Shown here: piece after piece, positions 56,798 to 64,000 of the stretch
Layout: each line of letters opens with the position of its first letter
How positions within the stretch are numbered: position 1 is the stretch's first letter
DNA from: Mycobacterium florentinum
GTDB taxonomy: Bacteria; Actinomycetota; Actinomycetes; Mycobacteriales; Mycobacteriaceae
Reading direction: 5' to 3'
Length of the DNA: 64,000 nt
Assembly (NCBI RefSeq): GCF_010730355.1
Contig: NZ_AP022576.1
Span: 2,480,001 to 2,544,000 of the forward strand
Notes under the pieces: model-generated
Told to the model about the DNA's origin: nothing
Seen by the model: only the letters and a program-made list of their open reading frames with translations
Database searches by the model: none
Translations under genes and position numbers: made by a program

Positions 56798-59101
56798 TCA
56801 GTGCCGGCTGGCGATCCATCCGGCGATCTGGCTACGCGAGTTGAAGTCCAATTTGCTCAGGATGTGCTGAATATGGCTGTCTATCGTGCGACTGGACAGC
56901 ACCAATTCCGCCCCGATCTCTCGATTCTTCATCCCCCGCGCCACCAGTTCCGCGACTTCCATTTCCCGTGGGGTCAAAGGGGATTCGTCGTTGCGCGGCG
57001 GTGAGCTTGCGGCGTCCTCGACACCGAGGAGGTTGGCCGTTGCCAGATCGGTGCTCAGCAGGGCCCCGCCGGCGATCAATGCCTCCGCCTCCCGCGCACT
57101 GAGCACCGTACGCAGCCGCGCCTCGGTGCCGGCGTGGCAGTTGGCCAAATCCGTCCCGAACGCACCCATCGACGTTCCCAGGTTGTCCCAGATTGTGCGG
57201 GCGGCCCCCAACAGCCGTGCACTTTCGGCGTAACGCCCGTCCGAAGCGGCGATCCAGGCGAAGAGCTCGACCACATGTGCAATCCCGAGATGATCACGGA
57301 ACTCAAGCTTCATCCGCAGACTTTGCCGGGCCTGCTCGGTGGCCTCGACGTAATCGCCCGCCGTCCATTTGTTCAGCGACAGCGCCCATAAGGCGTAGGA
57401 CGCGGCCCAGCGTTCGCCGTAACGAGCGCTCAGTTGCAGCGACTTCTCGCAGGCTGAGATCGCCAATTCCTGTTCGCCAGTGAACAAATAGACCACCGCA
57501 AGCTGGAACAGCATCTCTAGAACGCCCGCGACGTCACCGCGTTCCTCGTGGCTTGCCATCCCGCGTTCGTAGTAGATCCTGGCCTCGGCCGGCTCACCGC
57601 CAAAGAGGGCGGCCATGCCGCGAAGCTGCGCGATGTAGCCGCAGAGATCGGGCGCGTCGATCATCGCCGCGAGCTTGTCCGCATCGTCGAGCCTGGTTCG
57701 CGCTTCGGTCACCTCGCCGCGCAGCAACGCAAGGTAGGCATCGACCCACATGGCGTTGGCGCGAGTGCGGCAGGAAGCTTCCGTGCCGATCGAGGACAAG
57801 GCCTGACGAAGCCAGCGTCGTCCCTCGCCGAGGCTTCCGCCCGCGATCCAGTACCACTGCAGCGCGGCGGCCATCGCGCACGCCTGTTCCGATTGATCGG
57901 CTTCGATGCAGTAATCGAAGGCGCTCCTGAGGTTGGTGTGGTCTTCCCGGAGGCGGGCCAGCCAGGTGGGTTGATCGGGGCCACACCACTCCGCGAAACT
58001 TCGCTCGGCGAGCCGCAGGAAATAGTCGCGGTGCGCAAGGTGGAGTTGCTGCAACTGTTCTTTCTTCGTCAGCCGGTCCTTGCCGTACTCGCGAAGAGTT
58101 TCGAGCAGCCGGTAGCGCATCTGCTCGCCGGCTCGCTCCACGATGAGAATCGACTTGTGTACCAGGGCATCGACCAGATCGACGATCTCGTCGCTGGTCA
58201 GACCGTCGCCCGCACAAACCGCCTCGGCAGCCGCCAGCGTGAAACTGCCCGCGAACACCGATAAACGCCCCCACAGCGCCTGTTCTTTGGCGGAGCACAA
58301 GGCGTAGCTCCAATCGATCAGCGCCGCGAGGGTCTGGTGACGTGGCAGCGCCGAGCTGTTGCCTGCGCTCAGCAGCTGGAAACGACTGTCCAATCGTTCG
58401 AGGACTTCACCCACGGGCAGTGTCCGCAGTCGAGCCGCCGCGAGTTCGATGGCAAGCGGGATGCCGTCGAGGCGTTCGCACAGCCGCGCCACCAGCGCAC
58501 TGTTCTCCTCGGTGATGTCAAACCCGGATCCGCTGTCCGATGTCCGGGCGCGCAACAGGGCGACGGCGTCGAACTCGTCCAACGAGAAGGCGTCGAGCCG
58601 CGTTCCCGATCGCGGCGTCGACAAGGGTGGCACGGTGAAGATGTACTCGCCCAGCACCCCCAACGAGTGCCTGCTGGTCACCAAGAATCGCAGCATCGGC
58701 GCGGCGCGGAGCAGCTCGTCGACGAGTTCTGCGCACGCGGCGCTGAGGTGTTCACAATTGTCGAGGATGACGAGCATCTGCTTGCCGGCCAGGTGGTGAT
58801 GGAGTTGCGACAGCGGCGCACGCCGCGTTTGCTTCACCACACCCAGCGCGGTGGCTACCGTTTCGGCCAACGCCGCGGGGTCCTGCAACGCCGCCAGCTC
58901 GACGAACCAGGCCCCGTCCGCGAAGGCTCTGCGCGAGTCGGCCGCGACCTTGATCGCCATACGCGTCTTCCCGACGCCCCCGACACCCGTCAGGGTTACC
59001 AGCCGTGATGCGGACAGCTGTGCACGTAGTTCCGCGAGTTCGTGGCGACGGCCGATGAAACTCGTCACGTCCGCGGGTAGGTTGCCCTCATTTCGCTTCA
59101 T
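56798..59101 (-). CDS. Large ATP-binding LuxR-family regulator
   Basis: A 767-residue regulator with a P-loop near the N-terminus (GVGGVGKT, 39-46), an NB-ARC-like ATPase region (LVILDNCEHLSAACAELVDELL, LLRAAPMLRFLVTSRH), a TPR-like helical middle, and a C-terminal LuxR helix-turn-helix (LTPREMEVAELVARGMKNREIG, SSRTIDSHIQHIL). Such proteins usually bind a ligand in the helical part and activate transcription. It sits between the reductase and the oxygenase on the same strand, next to the shared 60-bp element, so it is the best candidate for its regulator. ATG at 59101 chosen (MKRNEGNLPADVTSFIG); a start at 59206 adds residues with no family similarity. Confidence 0.88.
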   Translation of the reverse strand: MKRNEGNLPADVTSFIGRRHELAELRAQLSASRLVTLTGVGGVGKTRMAIKVAADSRRAFADGAWFVELAALQDPAALAETVATALGVVKQTRRAPLSQLHHHLAGKQMLVILDNCEHLSAACAELVDELLRAAPMLRFLVTSRHSLGVLGEYIFTVPPLSTPRSGTRLDAFSLDEFDAVALLRARTSDSGSGFDITEENSALVARLCERLDGIPLAIELAAARLRTLPVGEVLERLDSRFQLLSAGNSSALPRHQTLAALIDWSYALCSAKEQALWGRLSVFAGSFTLAAAEAVCAGDGLTSDEIVDLVDALVHKSILIVERAGEQMRYRLLETLREYGKDRLTKKEQLQQLHLAHRDYFLRLAERSFAEWCGPDQPTWLARLREDHTNLRSAFDYCIEADQSEQACAMAAALQWYWIAGGSLGEGRRWLRQALSSIGTEASCRTRANAMWVDAYLALLRGEVTEARTRLDDADKLAAMIDAPDLCGYIAQLRGMAALFGGEPAEARIYYERGMASHEERGDVAGVLEMLFQLAVVYLFTGEQELAISACEKSLQLSARYGERWAASYALWALSLNKWTAGDYVEATEQARQSLRMKLEFRDHLGIAHVVELFAWIAASDGRYAESARLLGAARTIWDNLGTSMGAFGTDLANCHAGTEARLRTVLSAREAEALIAGGALLSTDLATANLLGVEDAASSPPRNDESPLTPREMEVAELVARGMKNREIGAELVLSSRTIDSHIQHILSKLDFNSRSQIAGWIASRH

Positions 59102-59280
59102 TGATCGCACATTCGTAGCACCCGCCGCGGGCAGCCGCGGCCGGCACCAGAGTCGGTGCTGAACGCCTAGTGCGCAGCACCATGCCACCGTCCCATGCGA
59201 CAGCATGATACTGAGCCACGGCGAAGCCGCCCAGGAATTCGCCGGAGTGATCGGGCCGGACCCGCGCGACGAACGATGCG

Positions 59281-60510
59281 TTAGTGGGCCGCGGCATCAA
59301 GAAGGTCACCTGCGGCGAACCGCGGTGCCTCGTTGCGCAACAGCTTCCGCGCGGTCCCAAGTGCCTTGCTATTGACACCGAACACCCCGATGGCGCTCCC
59401 CTGGGCCGAGTAGACGGCCACAAATTTGCAGCCCGCGACGTCACCGGCGAGTTCCACGCGATCGTGCCCCCGGGTATCGCCGACACACCACATGTCGAGG
59501 TCAAGCTGTTTGGACCACACGAAGGGCAACGCGTCACATACTGCGTTGCCGCCCAACATGTTTCGGGCGGCGACCGCGCCCTGGTGCTGCGCATTCGACT
59601 CGTGCTCGATGCGCACGTGCCGGCCTAGCAGCGGCGAATACATCGCGGCGACGTCGCCCGCGGCGAACACTTGAGGATCCGTGGTGCGGCAATGCGCGTC
59701 GACCACGATCCCCCCGTGCGAAAGCTCGACGTTGGTCCCGTCGAGCCAGGAGGTTCCGGTTCGGCTGCCGACGCCGACCACAGCGATGTCACAGGCGATC
59801 GTCGCGCCGGAGTCCAGGCGGACGCCCTCGACCTTGGAATCGCCGCAGATCTCGACGGCTGTCGCGCCGAGGTGTGTCTTCACTCCGGCGCGCTGGTGGC
59901 GCTCGGTAAGGGTTGCCGCGACGTCGGGTCCGACTACCCGCTCCATCAGATACGAATCCATTTCGACGACATGGACATCCGCGCCCAGCGAGATCGCGGT
60001 CGCGGCCACCTCGCAGCCGATGAAGCCGCCCCCGATGATGACCACGGTGGTAAAGGCGGTAATCGCCTGTTGCAGACTGAGTGCGTCGTCGAGATTACGC
60101 AGGGTATGGACGCCCCGCAGCGAGAAACCCGGAATGTCGAGCGCGGCGGGCATCACGCCGGTCGCGATAAGCGCCTTCTCGTAGGCGAATTGCGCCCCGG
60201 ATGCCAATGTGACGACCCGATTTTCGGTGTTCAGCCCGGTGGCCGCATCGCCCAGGACGACCTCGATCCCCTTGTCGCGGTAGTACTCGCTTTGCTTCAG
60301 GTACACCGAGGACAACTCGGCGTCTCCGGATAGGACCGCCTTCGACAACGGGGGTCTGGCGTAGGGAAGTCGACTTTCGGCGCAAACCATGCGCACCGAC
60401 CCGGCGGCGCCCTTCCTGGTCAGCGTGTCAACCGCGCTCACTGCCGCGAGGCCTCCGCCGATGATCAGATACCGCGCGTCCTGGACAGCGCTGGGCACGC
60501 TAGTCGTCAT
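59281..60510 (-). CDS. FAD-dependent ferredoxin reductase (BphA4-type)
   Basis: A 409-residue glutathione-reductase-type ferredoxin reductase: N-terminal FAD site LIIGGGLAAVSAV, PYARPPLSKAVLSG, NAD site VVIIGGGFIGCEVA, and VFAAGDVAAMYSPLLG. It passes electrons from NADH to the Rieske ferredoxin encoded just upstream, whose gene it overlaps by 11 bp. Some carbazole systems use an FNR-type reductase and others this GR type. It supplies the CarAa-like oxygenase and perhaps the P450. The next gene downstream, after a 179-bp gap without a convincing gene, is the LuxR regulator. Confidence 0.9.
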   Translation of the reverse strand: MTTSVPSAVQDARYLIIGGGLAAVSAVDTLTRKGAAGSVRMVCAESRLPYARPPLSKAVLSGDAELSSVYLKQSEYYRDKGIEVVLGDAATGLNTENRVVTLASGAQFAYEKALIATGVMPAALDIPGFSLRGVHTLRNLDDALSLQQAITAFTTVVIIGGGFIGCEVAATAISLGADVHVVEMDSYLMERVVGPDVAATLTERHQRAGVKTHLGATAVEICGDSKVEGVRLDSGATIACDIAVVGVGSRTGTSWLDGTNVELSHGGIVVDAHCRTTDPQVFAAGDVAAMYSPLLGRHVRIEHESNAQHQGAVAARNMLGGNAVCDALPFVWSKQLDLDMWCVGDTRGHDRVELAGDVAGCKFVAVYSAQGSAIGVFGVNSKALGTARKLLRNEAPRFAAGDLLDAAAH

Positions 60511-60856
60511 CCGTGGTCGCGATGAAGACCCCGCCGCCGTCGATCACGACGTCGTATTTCTGTACCGGTTCGGTACACGGTTCCGCCGTCGGCGCCCCGG
60601 TGCGCAGATCGAATTTGCCTTCATGCAACGGACATTCGATCTCCAGCGTCTCCGGATGAAGCTGGCCCGAATCCAACCACGCGTCGGCGTGACTGCAGAT
60701 GTTCGATATCGCGTAGACCGCGTCCCCGACTCGCACCAGCATCACTTCCTCACTGCCGGCATCGACGGCAATTGGTTCCTTGTCGACCAAGTCGGCGTAG
60801 TCGGCGACCTTGACCAGCTTGCAGCCGCGCGCATTTTCGACGCTCATATTCCTCAT
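60500..60856 (-). CDS. Rieske-type ferredoxin (CarAc/BphA3-like)
   Basis: A 118-residue Rieske ferredoxin with cluster ligands in CSHADAWLDSG and CPLHEGKFD (C-x-H ... C-x2-H). It carries electrons from the reductase to the CarAa-like oxygenase; CarAc of the classical carbazole system is also a Rieske ferredoxin of about this size. Two ATG codons (60856 and 60847) are close; neither has an ideally spaced ribosome-binding site. Gap of 33 bp after the extradiol dioxygenase. Confidence 0.92.
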   Translation of the reverse strand: MRNMSVENARGCKLVKVADYADLVDKEPIAVDAGSEEVMLVRVGDAVYAISNICSHADAWLDSGQLHPETLEIECPLHEGKFDLRTGAPTAEPCTEPVQKYDVVIDGGGVFIATTDDD

Positions 60857-60889
60857 TTCAATCGTGCTCGACGACGGCCGTGCCGCGGG

Positions 60890-61714
60890 TCAGACGTTGA
60901 CTTCCGGGGGCGTGGCAAAGGCAAACGCACTCATACCCGTTGCCCACGGTTTGATCGGTTCGTAGTAGAGGCTCGCGCCGCCCGCGTCGCCAATAGCCGC
61001 CGCGGCGAAGATCCAGTTACGAATCTCCAGGCCGCCGTTGCCCGCGTGCTCGACGATGTAGTCGTTCGACCAGGCCGCGGCATAGCCGCCATCGCCGGCC
61101 GACAGCAGGGCCAGAAACTCTTGATCGAACGGTTCGTTGATCCGGCCCATCTGGGCGGTGCCCGGCCAGTGGGACAGACCACCGCACCCCACCACGACCA
61201 CCCTTTCCTCGCGCGTCGCCACGTAGCCGGCCAGCAACCGCCCGAGGAGATAGCAACGAGCCGCGGTCGCGGTCGAACACTGTGATTGGGTCCCGATAAT
61301 CAGCGGCATCACCGGAACGTCGTTGCTCGGAAACATCATCAGGATTGGGATGGCCAATCCGTGGTCGGCGCGAATGGTGTTCATCGAGGCGATATCGAAA
61401 CCCCGCGTCGTGCTGTAGCAGAGGAAGTTCTTCGCAAACTCCGCGTTCGACGGGATCTCGACCCTGGGGATGTCCATTTCGCCGAAGGTCTGAAATGAAT
61501 CCACCACCGGCACGGTGAACGGGGGTTGGGGACCGCTCGGCAGCAGCGTCGGTCCGTGTTCGGACGACACAAAGATCACCAGATCGGGGTTGAGGTCGTA
61601 TACCATGCGCCCGAGTTCGCGGAAACCGTCAACGACCTTCTGCGCTTGCTGCTCCACGCCAGTGCTGGGAAACATCGTGTGCGATGTCGCGAAGGCTCCG
61701 ACAACCTTGCCCAT
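60890..61714 (-). CDS. Class III extradiol dioxygenase, catalytic subunit (LigB/CarBb-like)
   Basis: A 274-residue LigB-superfamily enzyme. Iron ligands are recognisable as His12 in TSHTMFP, His53 in SSEHGPT and the Glu in GGLEIRNW; the catalytic His is probably His118 in RADHGLAIP or the His in GGLSHWPG. It cleaves a catechol next to one hydroxyl (meta cleavage). In carbazole degraders the equivalent CarBb cleaves 2'-aminobiphenyl-2,3-diol. The ATG at 61714 overlaps the stop of the small subunit gene (TGATG), so the two subunits are co-translated. Confidence 0.9.
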   Translation of the reverse strand: MGKVVGAFATSHTMFPSTGVEQQAQKVVDGFRELGRMVYDLNPDLVIFVSSEHGPTLLPSGPQPPFTVPVVDSFQTFGEMDIPRVEIPSNAEFAKNFLCYSTTRGFDIASMNTIRADHGLAIPILMMFPSNDVPVMPLIIGTQSQCSTATAARCYLLGRLLAGYVATREERVVVVGCGGLSHWPGTAQMGRINEPFDQEFLALLSAGDGGYAAAWSNDYIVEHAGNGGLEIRNWIFAAAAIGDAGGASLYYEPIKPWATGMSAFAFATPPEVNV

Positions 61715-61995
61715 CAGTGCTCCCCGTTTGAGACTGCGGTGGTGAAGTATTCGCGCGCGCTCATCGCCCGCTCGAATTCGGGGTTGCAAATGAACGAGCC
61801 CCACATGGCCAACAGGGGCGGTACCCCCAACGGGGCCAACTTGTCCGGCGTCGGCTTGTTCCGGACGATCTCCCACTCATCGGCAGACAGCCCATACCGA
61901 TCCACAAGTGTCGCGTCGAGAGTGCGGATCGCGTGCCACGCGTCCCTGCTGGCGAGCCCGTCCTCGAACATGCGGCTCAGCTCAGACGGACTCAT
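61714..61995 (-). CDS. Extradiol dioxygenase small subunit (LigA/CarBa-like)
   Basis: A 93-residue LigA-type protein: SELSRMFEDGLASRDAW, LSADEWEIVRNKPTPDKLAPLG and a C-terminal AREYFTT. The small subunit forms the active-site lid with LigB-type partners. The gene overlaps the preceding hydrolase by 14 bp and the following catalytic subunit by one base. The presence of a separate small subunit puts the pair with protocatechuate 4,5-dioxygenase and the carbazole CarBaBb enzyme, not with vicinal oxygen chelate extradiol enzymes such as BphC. Confidence 0.87.
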   Translation of the reverse strand: MSPSELSRMFEDGLASRDAWHAIRTLDATLVDRYGLSADEWEIVRNKPTPDKLAPLGVPPLLAMWGSFICNPEFERAMSAREYFTTAVSNGEH

Positions 61996-62833
61996 CGCGT
62001 TCGTCCTCTGCCAGCAGGAAGTCGATCGAGATGCGGGCAAACTCCTTGGGATGCTCCAACATCGCCCAATGGCCGCAACGTGGAATCGCGTACAGGTGAG
62101 ACCGGTCGATGAGCTGGTGGAAGCGGACGGACTCAAGCAACGGCACTACCGCGTCCTCGCGCCCGGAAACAACCAGCGTCGGAACCTTTACCGTGGCGAT
62201 ATCGCTTTCCTCGAAGTGCAGCCCGCCTTGGTCTTTGACCCAGGCCATCGTGCGCCGGTAGGCGTCCATCACCTTGTCGTCGCAGGTGAGTTTGTACCGG
62301 TACTCGACGAGACCCTTTGGTGGCGTGAAACTTTCGTGAGTCAGCGCATCGACGATTCTCGCCATGCCGTCCAAGTTGGGCTCGGCGTAGTTCAAGATCG
62401 TCTGCAGCTGCGGCGAGAAGCTTCGGTTAAGCCCGGCGCTGCCCATCAGGACCAGCTTGCTGACCCGGGCCGGATCGGTCATCGCCAGCCCGAGTGCGGT
62501 CGCGCCGCCCATCGAGTTGCCGACCAGAGACACCTTCTCGAGCCCCAGCGCGTCGAGAAAGGCCGCTAGATGCGCGACGCGGGCCGGTTGCGAGTACTCG
62601 AACGCGTCGTCGCCGGGCAGGCTCTGTCCGAACCCGACCATGTCGTAGGCGATGGTGCGGAAACGAGCCGAGAACATGGGGATCGACGTCACCCAGTTTC
62701 CCCAGGCGTCGGCGCCGGCACCGCCGCCGTGGATCAGCACCACGGGCGCGCCGTCGCCTGCTTCCCAGTAGCGGGTGCTGACTTGGCCGACTTCGATGGA
62801 GCTGTCTCGCGGGGCCGTTGTCGTCGCGGTCAT
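61982..62833 (-). CDS. Meta-cleavage product C-C hydrolase (CarC/MhpC/BphD family)
   Basis: A 283-residue alpha/beta hydrolase with the oxyanion segment LIHGGGAGADAWGNW, the nucleophile Ser in GNSMGGATALGLAM, the Asp in SGREDAVVP and the His in RCGHWAMLEHP. This is the signature set of hydrolases that split 2-hydroxy-6-oxo-dienoates into an acid and 2-hydroxypenta-2,4-dienoate. If the ring-cleavage substrate is an aminobiphenyl diol, the acid is anthranilate. ATG at 62833; a GTG at 62875 adds 14 unrelated residues. Upstream, after the conserved GGGGAGAAG, an eight-codon frame (GTG at 62857) ends in TGA overlapping this ATG. First gene of the unit behind the second copy of the shared element. 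Confidence 0.88.
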   Translation of the reverse strand: MTATTTAPRDSSIEVGQVSTRYWEAGDGAPVVLIHGGGAGADAWGNWVTSIPMFSARFRTIAYDMVGFGQSLPGDDAFEYSQPARVAHLAAFLDALGLEKVSLVGNSMGGATALGLAMTDPARVSKLVLMGSAGLNRSFSPQLQTILNYAEPNLDGMARIVDALTHESFTPPKGLVEYRYKLTCDDKVMDAYRRTMAWVKDQGGLHFEESDIATVKVPTLVVSGREDAVVPLLESVRFHQLIDRSHLYAIPRCGHWAMLEHPKEFARISIDFLLAEDERDESV

Positions 62834-62900
62834 TTGCCCACTACCGGTGAAATCACTGGATTCTTCTCCCCACACGCGTGGATTGCTGTTGATTAGCCAA

Positions 62901-62960
62901 CGACTATGCCAACGCGGCGGTGGGGCGACATCCGTTGAAATACCGAGCCGACTACCGAAA
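62901..62960 (-). promoter_or_regulatory. Shared 60-bp upstream element, copy 2 (hydrolase-LigAB-ferredoxin unit)
   Basis: Blocks CGACTATGCCAACGC (62901-62915), GACATCCGTTGAA (62927-62939) and TACCGAAA (62953-62960) match copy 1 exactly, with the same 11- and 13-bp spacers of different sequence. The nearby CTTCTCCCCAC (62863-62873) is also shared. Located 68 bp upstream of the hydrolase ATG. Conservation limited to blocks argues for selected protein-binding sites and against simple duplication. Confidence 0.75.
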
Positions 62961-62983
62961 ACAGCACTGGGCCAGGGCGGGTG

Positions 62984-63457
62984 CTACCGGCGCGGCAGTG
63001 ATCCCGCGCCCACGTATCCCAGTGCCAGGGCGAGCACGGCGAACTTGATCAGGGCGGCGGTGCGCGCGCGTCGCGCATTCTCGGCGACACGGTTTCCGTT
63101 GAGCACCTTCAGCAGCGAGACGCCCTCGACCGCATCGCCGGCGACGGCGACACCCACGATGGCGGGCAGGGCGGCCGGGTGGCCACGGCGCCGACGGGTG
63201 CGCTCCACGAGCAGGGCGGCGAAGACGCCATAGGTGGTCATGTAGCCGAAATCCAGCCACGTGGATATCAGTGCGGCGCGCCGGCCGTCGCTGCCCCAGC
63301 GGGCCATGATGGCCTCGGCCCGAGAAGCGTTGCCGGCCAATTCAAACGGGATGATGCCCGGGCCGCCGGTCGCACGCATGCGTCGTTCCAGCACGAGCAT
63401 CCCCGCGGTGTAGGCGGCAAACGCCAGCCCCGATGCGCCGAGCCGATTAATCCTCAT
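62984..63457 (-). CDS. Small multi-pass membrane protein of unknown function
   Basis: A 157-residue protein with about four hydrophobic segments (LAFAAYTAGMLVLE, ISTWLDFGYMTTYGVFAALLV, ALPAIVGVAVAGDAVEGVSLL, LIKFAVLALALGYVGAG) and a conserved loop FELAGNASRAEAIMARWG. I do not recognise a named family. An N-terminal fragment of a paralogue lies at 22189-22329, close to the left end of the catabolic region. ATG at 63457 chosen; a TTG at 63469 is possible. Same strand as the methyltransferase upstream, 13 bp away, so likely co-transcribed with it. Confidence 0.75.
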   Translation of the reverse strand: MRINRLGASGLAFAAYTAGMLVLERRMRATGGPGIIPFELAGNASRAEAIMARWGSDGRRAALISTWLDFGYMTTYGVFAALLVERTRRRRGHPAALPAIVGVAVAGDAVEGVSLLKVLNGNRVAENARRARTAALIKFAVLALALGYVGAGSLPRR

Positions 63458-63470
63458 TCTGCTCACCAAG

Positions 63471-64000
63471 TTATGGCTTTTTGGCCCACACCGCGAGGTT
63501 CGGGCTCACCATCAATACCGGGTCGGGACCGCACTCCACCCTGACCCGCTCGGCGAAGACGTCGATGTCGAGCTCATCCTCGCTGGCGATGCCGTTGGTG
63601 GTCAGCACCCCTGACAGCCCCCGCAGCAGCGTGCTCACATGGTCCACCACGTCGGCGCCGTGGTAGACGAGACCGGAAACCTCATAGGGCGGCTGTGGGA
63701 CCAGGCCGATCGAACGCAGCACCGACGGCAACCGCGATGCCACCCGTTCCGGGACCCCGGTGGCGAGAAATCCCGCTGTCATCCACCGCGACAGCTGCTC
63801 TATCGACGGGCTCTGGGGAGACATGATGACGCCGGCGGACGACATGTGCTCGAACTCAAGAAAGGCCATCACGCCTCCCGCCACCAGGCGATCGGCGAGG
63901 GCACTCAGCACGGCCTCCAGGTCGGGCTGATACATCAGCACCAACCGGCCGACGATCGCGTCGAACGGCCCCTCCGGCGGGACGGAAATGTCGCCGGTTT
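63471..64000 (-). CDS. SAM-dependent methyltransferase, C-terminal part (cut by window edge)
   Basis: The frame runs out of the right edge of the window, so the N-terminus is missing; about 176 residues are visible. The segment PFDAIVGRLVLMYQPDLEAVLSALADRL followed by GGVMAFLEFEHMSSAG is the typical motif-III/post-motif region of class I methyltransferases of the methyltransferase-11/25 type (FDAIV-RxVLMY-PD). The later part (FAERVRVECGPDPVLMVSPNLAVWAKKP) is the common C-terminus. Its substrate is unknown. Confidence 0.8.
   Translation of the reverse strand, partial: TGDISVPPEGPFDAIVGRLVLMYQPDLEAVLSALADRLVAGGVMAFLEFEHMSSAGVIMSPQSPSIEQLSRWMTAGFLATGVPERVASRLPSVLRSIGLVPQPPYEVSGLVYHGADVVDHVSTLLRGLSGVLTTNGIASEDELDIDVFAERVRVECGPDPVLMVSPNLAVWAKKP

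Noticed and set aside
59102-59206. LuxR regulator starting at 59206
   Set aside because: The extra 35 residues have no family similarity; homologues begin near the SFIGRRHEL segment, which matches the ATG at 59101.
59102-59280. Minus-strand frame across the gap between the reductase and the LuxR gene
   Set aside because: The frame (part of 59088-59594) overlaps the reductase and gives a composition without motifs; no ribosome-binding site was found.
22189-63457. The two membrane-protein copies as direct repeats flanking a transposon
   Set aside because: They differ at many bases, one is only a third of the gene, and no transposase, integrase or target-site repeat was seen.

Overview
ORGANISM. 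High-GC mycobacterial DNA. The block at about 12.2-21.1 kb reproduces the Mycobacterium tuberculosis order Rv3406 - choD - guaB3 - guaB2 - Rv3412 - rsdA - sigD - Rv3415c - whiB3, and the left edge carries the Rv3401 glycosyl hydrolase. The species cannot be named from sequence alone, but a non-tuberculous Mycobacterium is the natural reading. REGION 1 (1-8.6 and 8.6-12.1 kb). Between the Rv3401 and Rv3406 homologues sits a compact divergent cluster: a 6-methylsalicylic-acid-synthase-type iterative PKS, an aryl-acid-AMP ligase with salicylate-type pocket residues, and an NRPS of ArCP-Cy-A-PCP layout with no thioesterase. The shared intergenic region carries an IdeR-type iron box (15/19 to consensus) next to a weaker one. 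This looks like an iron-regulated, methylsalicyl-azoline-forming system separate from mycobactin. REGION 2 (12.2-21.1 kb). Conserved mycobacterial core. REGION 3 (21.1 kb to the end). Where M. tuberculosis continues into groEL1/groES, this window instead holds at least 40 kb of catabolic DNA. Its left end has decayed genes: a frameshifted luciferase-like monooxygenase and two abutting gene fragments. Then come poxB, a thiolase/DUF35 pair and an OsmC protein. REGION 4 (26.6-36 kb). Two rightward transcription units encode an SDR, a RidA protein, a 2-aminobenzoate-CoA ligase-like enzyme, a fused FAD monooxygenase/old-yellow-enzyme protein of the 2-aminobenzoyl-CoA monooxygenase/reductase type, two acyl-CoA dehydrogenases and an enoyl-CoA hydratase. 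A PaaX-family regulator lies convergent to them. A TGAC-N4-GT(C/A)A palindrome occurs before three of these transcripts and before the paaX gene. REGION 5 (36-63 kb, all leftward). A P450 and SnoaL-like protein; an SDR; a complete meta-cleavage lower pathway (hydratase, aldolase, acylating aldehyde dehydrogenase); a mycothiol-type alcohol dehydrogenase; an MPT51-like protein; a full Mce importer operon (yrbEAB, mceA-F, two Mce-associated proteins, a CAP protein); a cupin; a carbazole-dioxygenase-like Rieske oxygenase; a LuxR-type ATPase regulator; ferredoxin reductase and Rieske ferredoxin; a two-subunit class III extradiol dioxygenase; and a C-C hydrolase. HOW IT FITS. Read together, Regions 4 and 5 resemble a complete carbazole-type pathway: angular dioxygenation, meta cleavage, hydrolysis to anthranilate plus 2-hydroxypentadienoate, the latter to pyruvate and acetyl-CoA, and anthranilate through a CoA-dependent branch. 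The Mce operon appears to be in the same transcription unit as the initial oxygenase, so it may import the substrate. A 60-bp element with three identical blocks at identical spacing precedes both the hydrolase-led and oxygenase-led units. Substrate assignments are inference from family resemblance and context.
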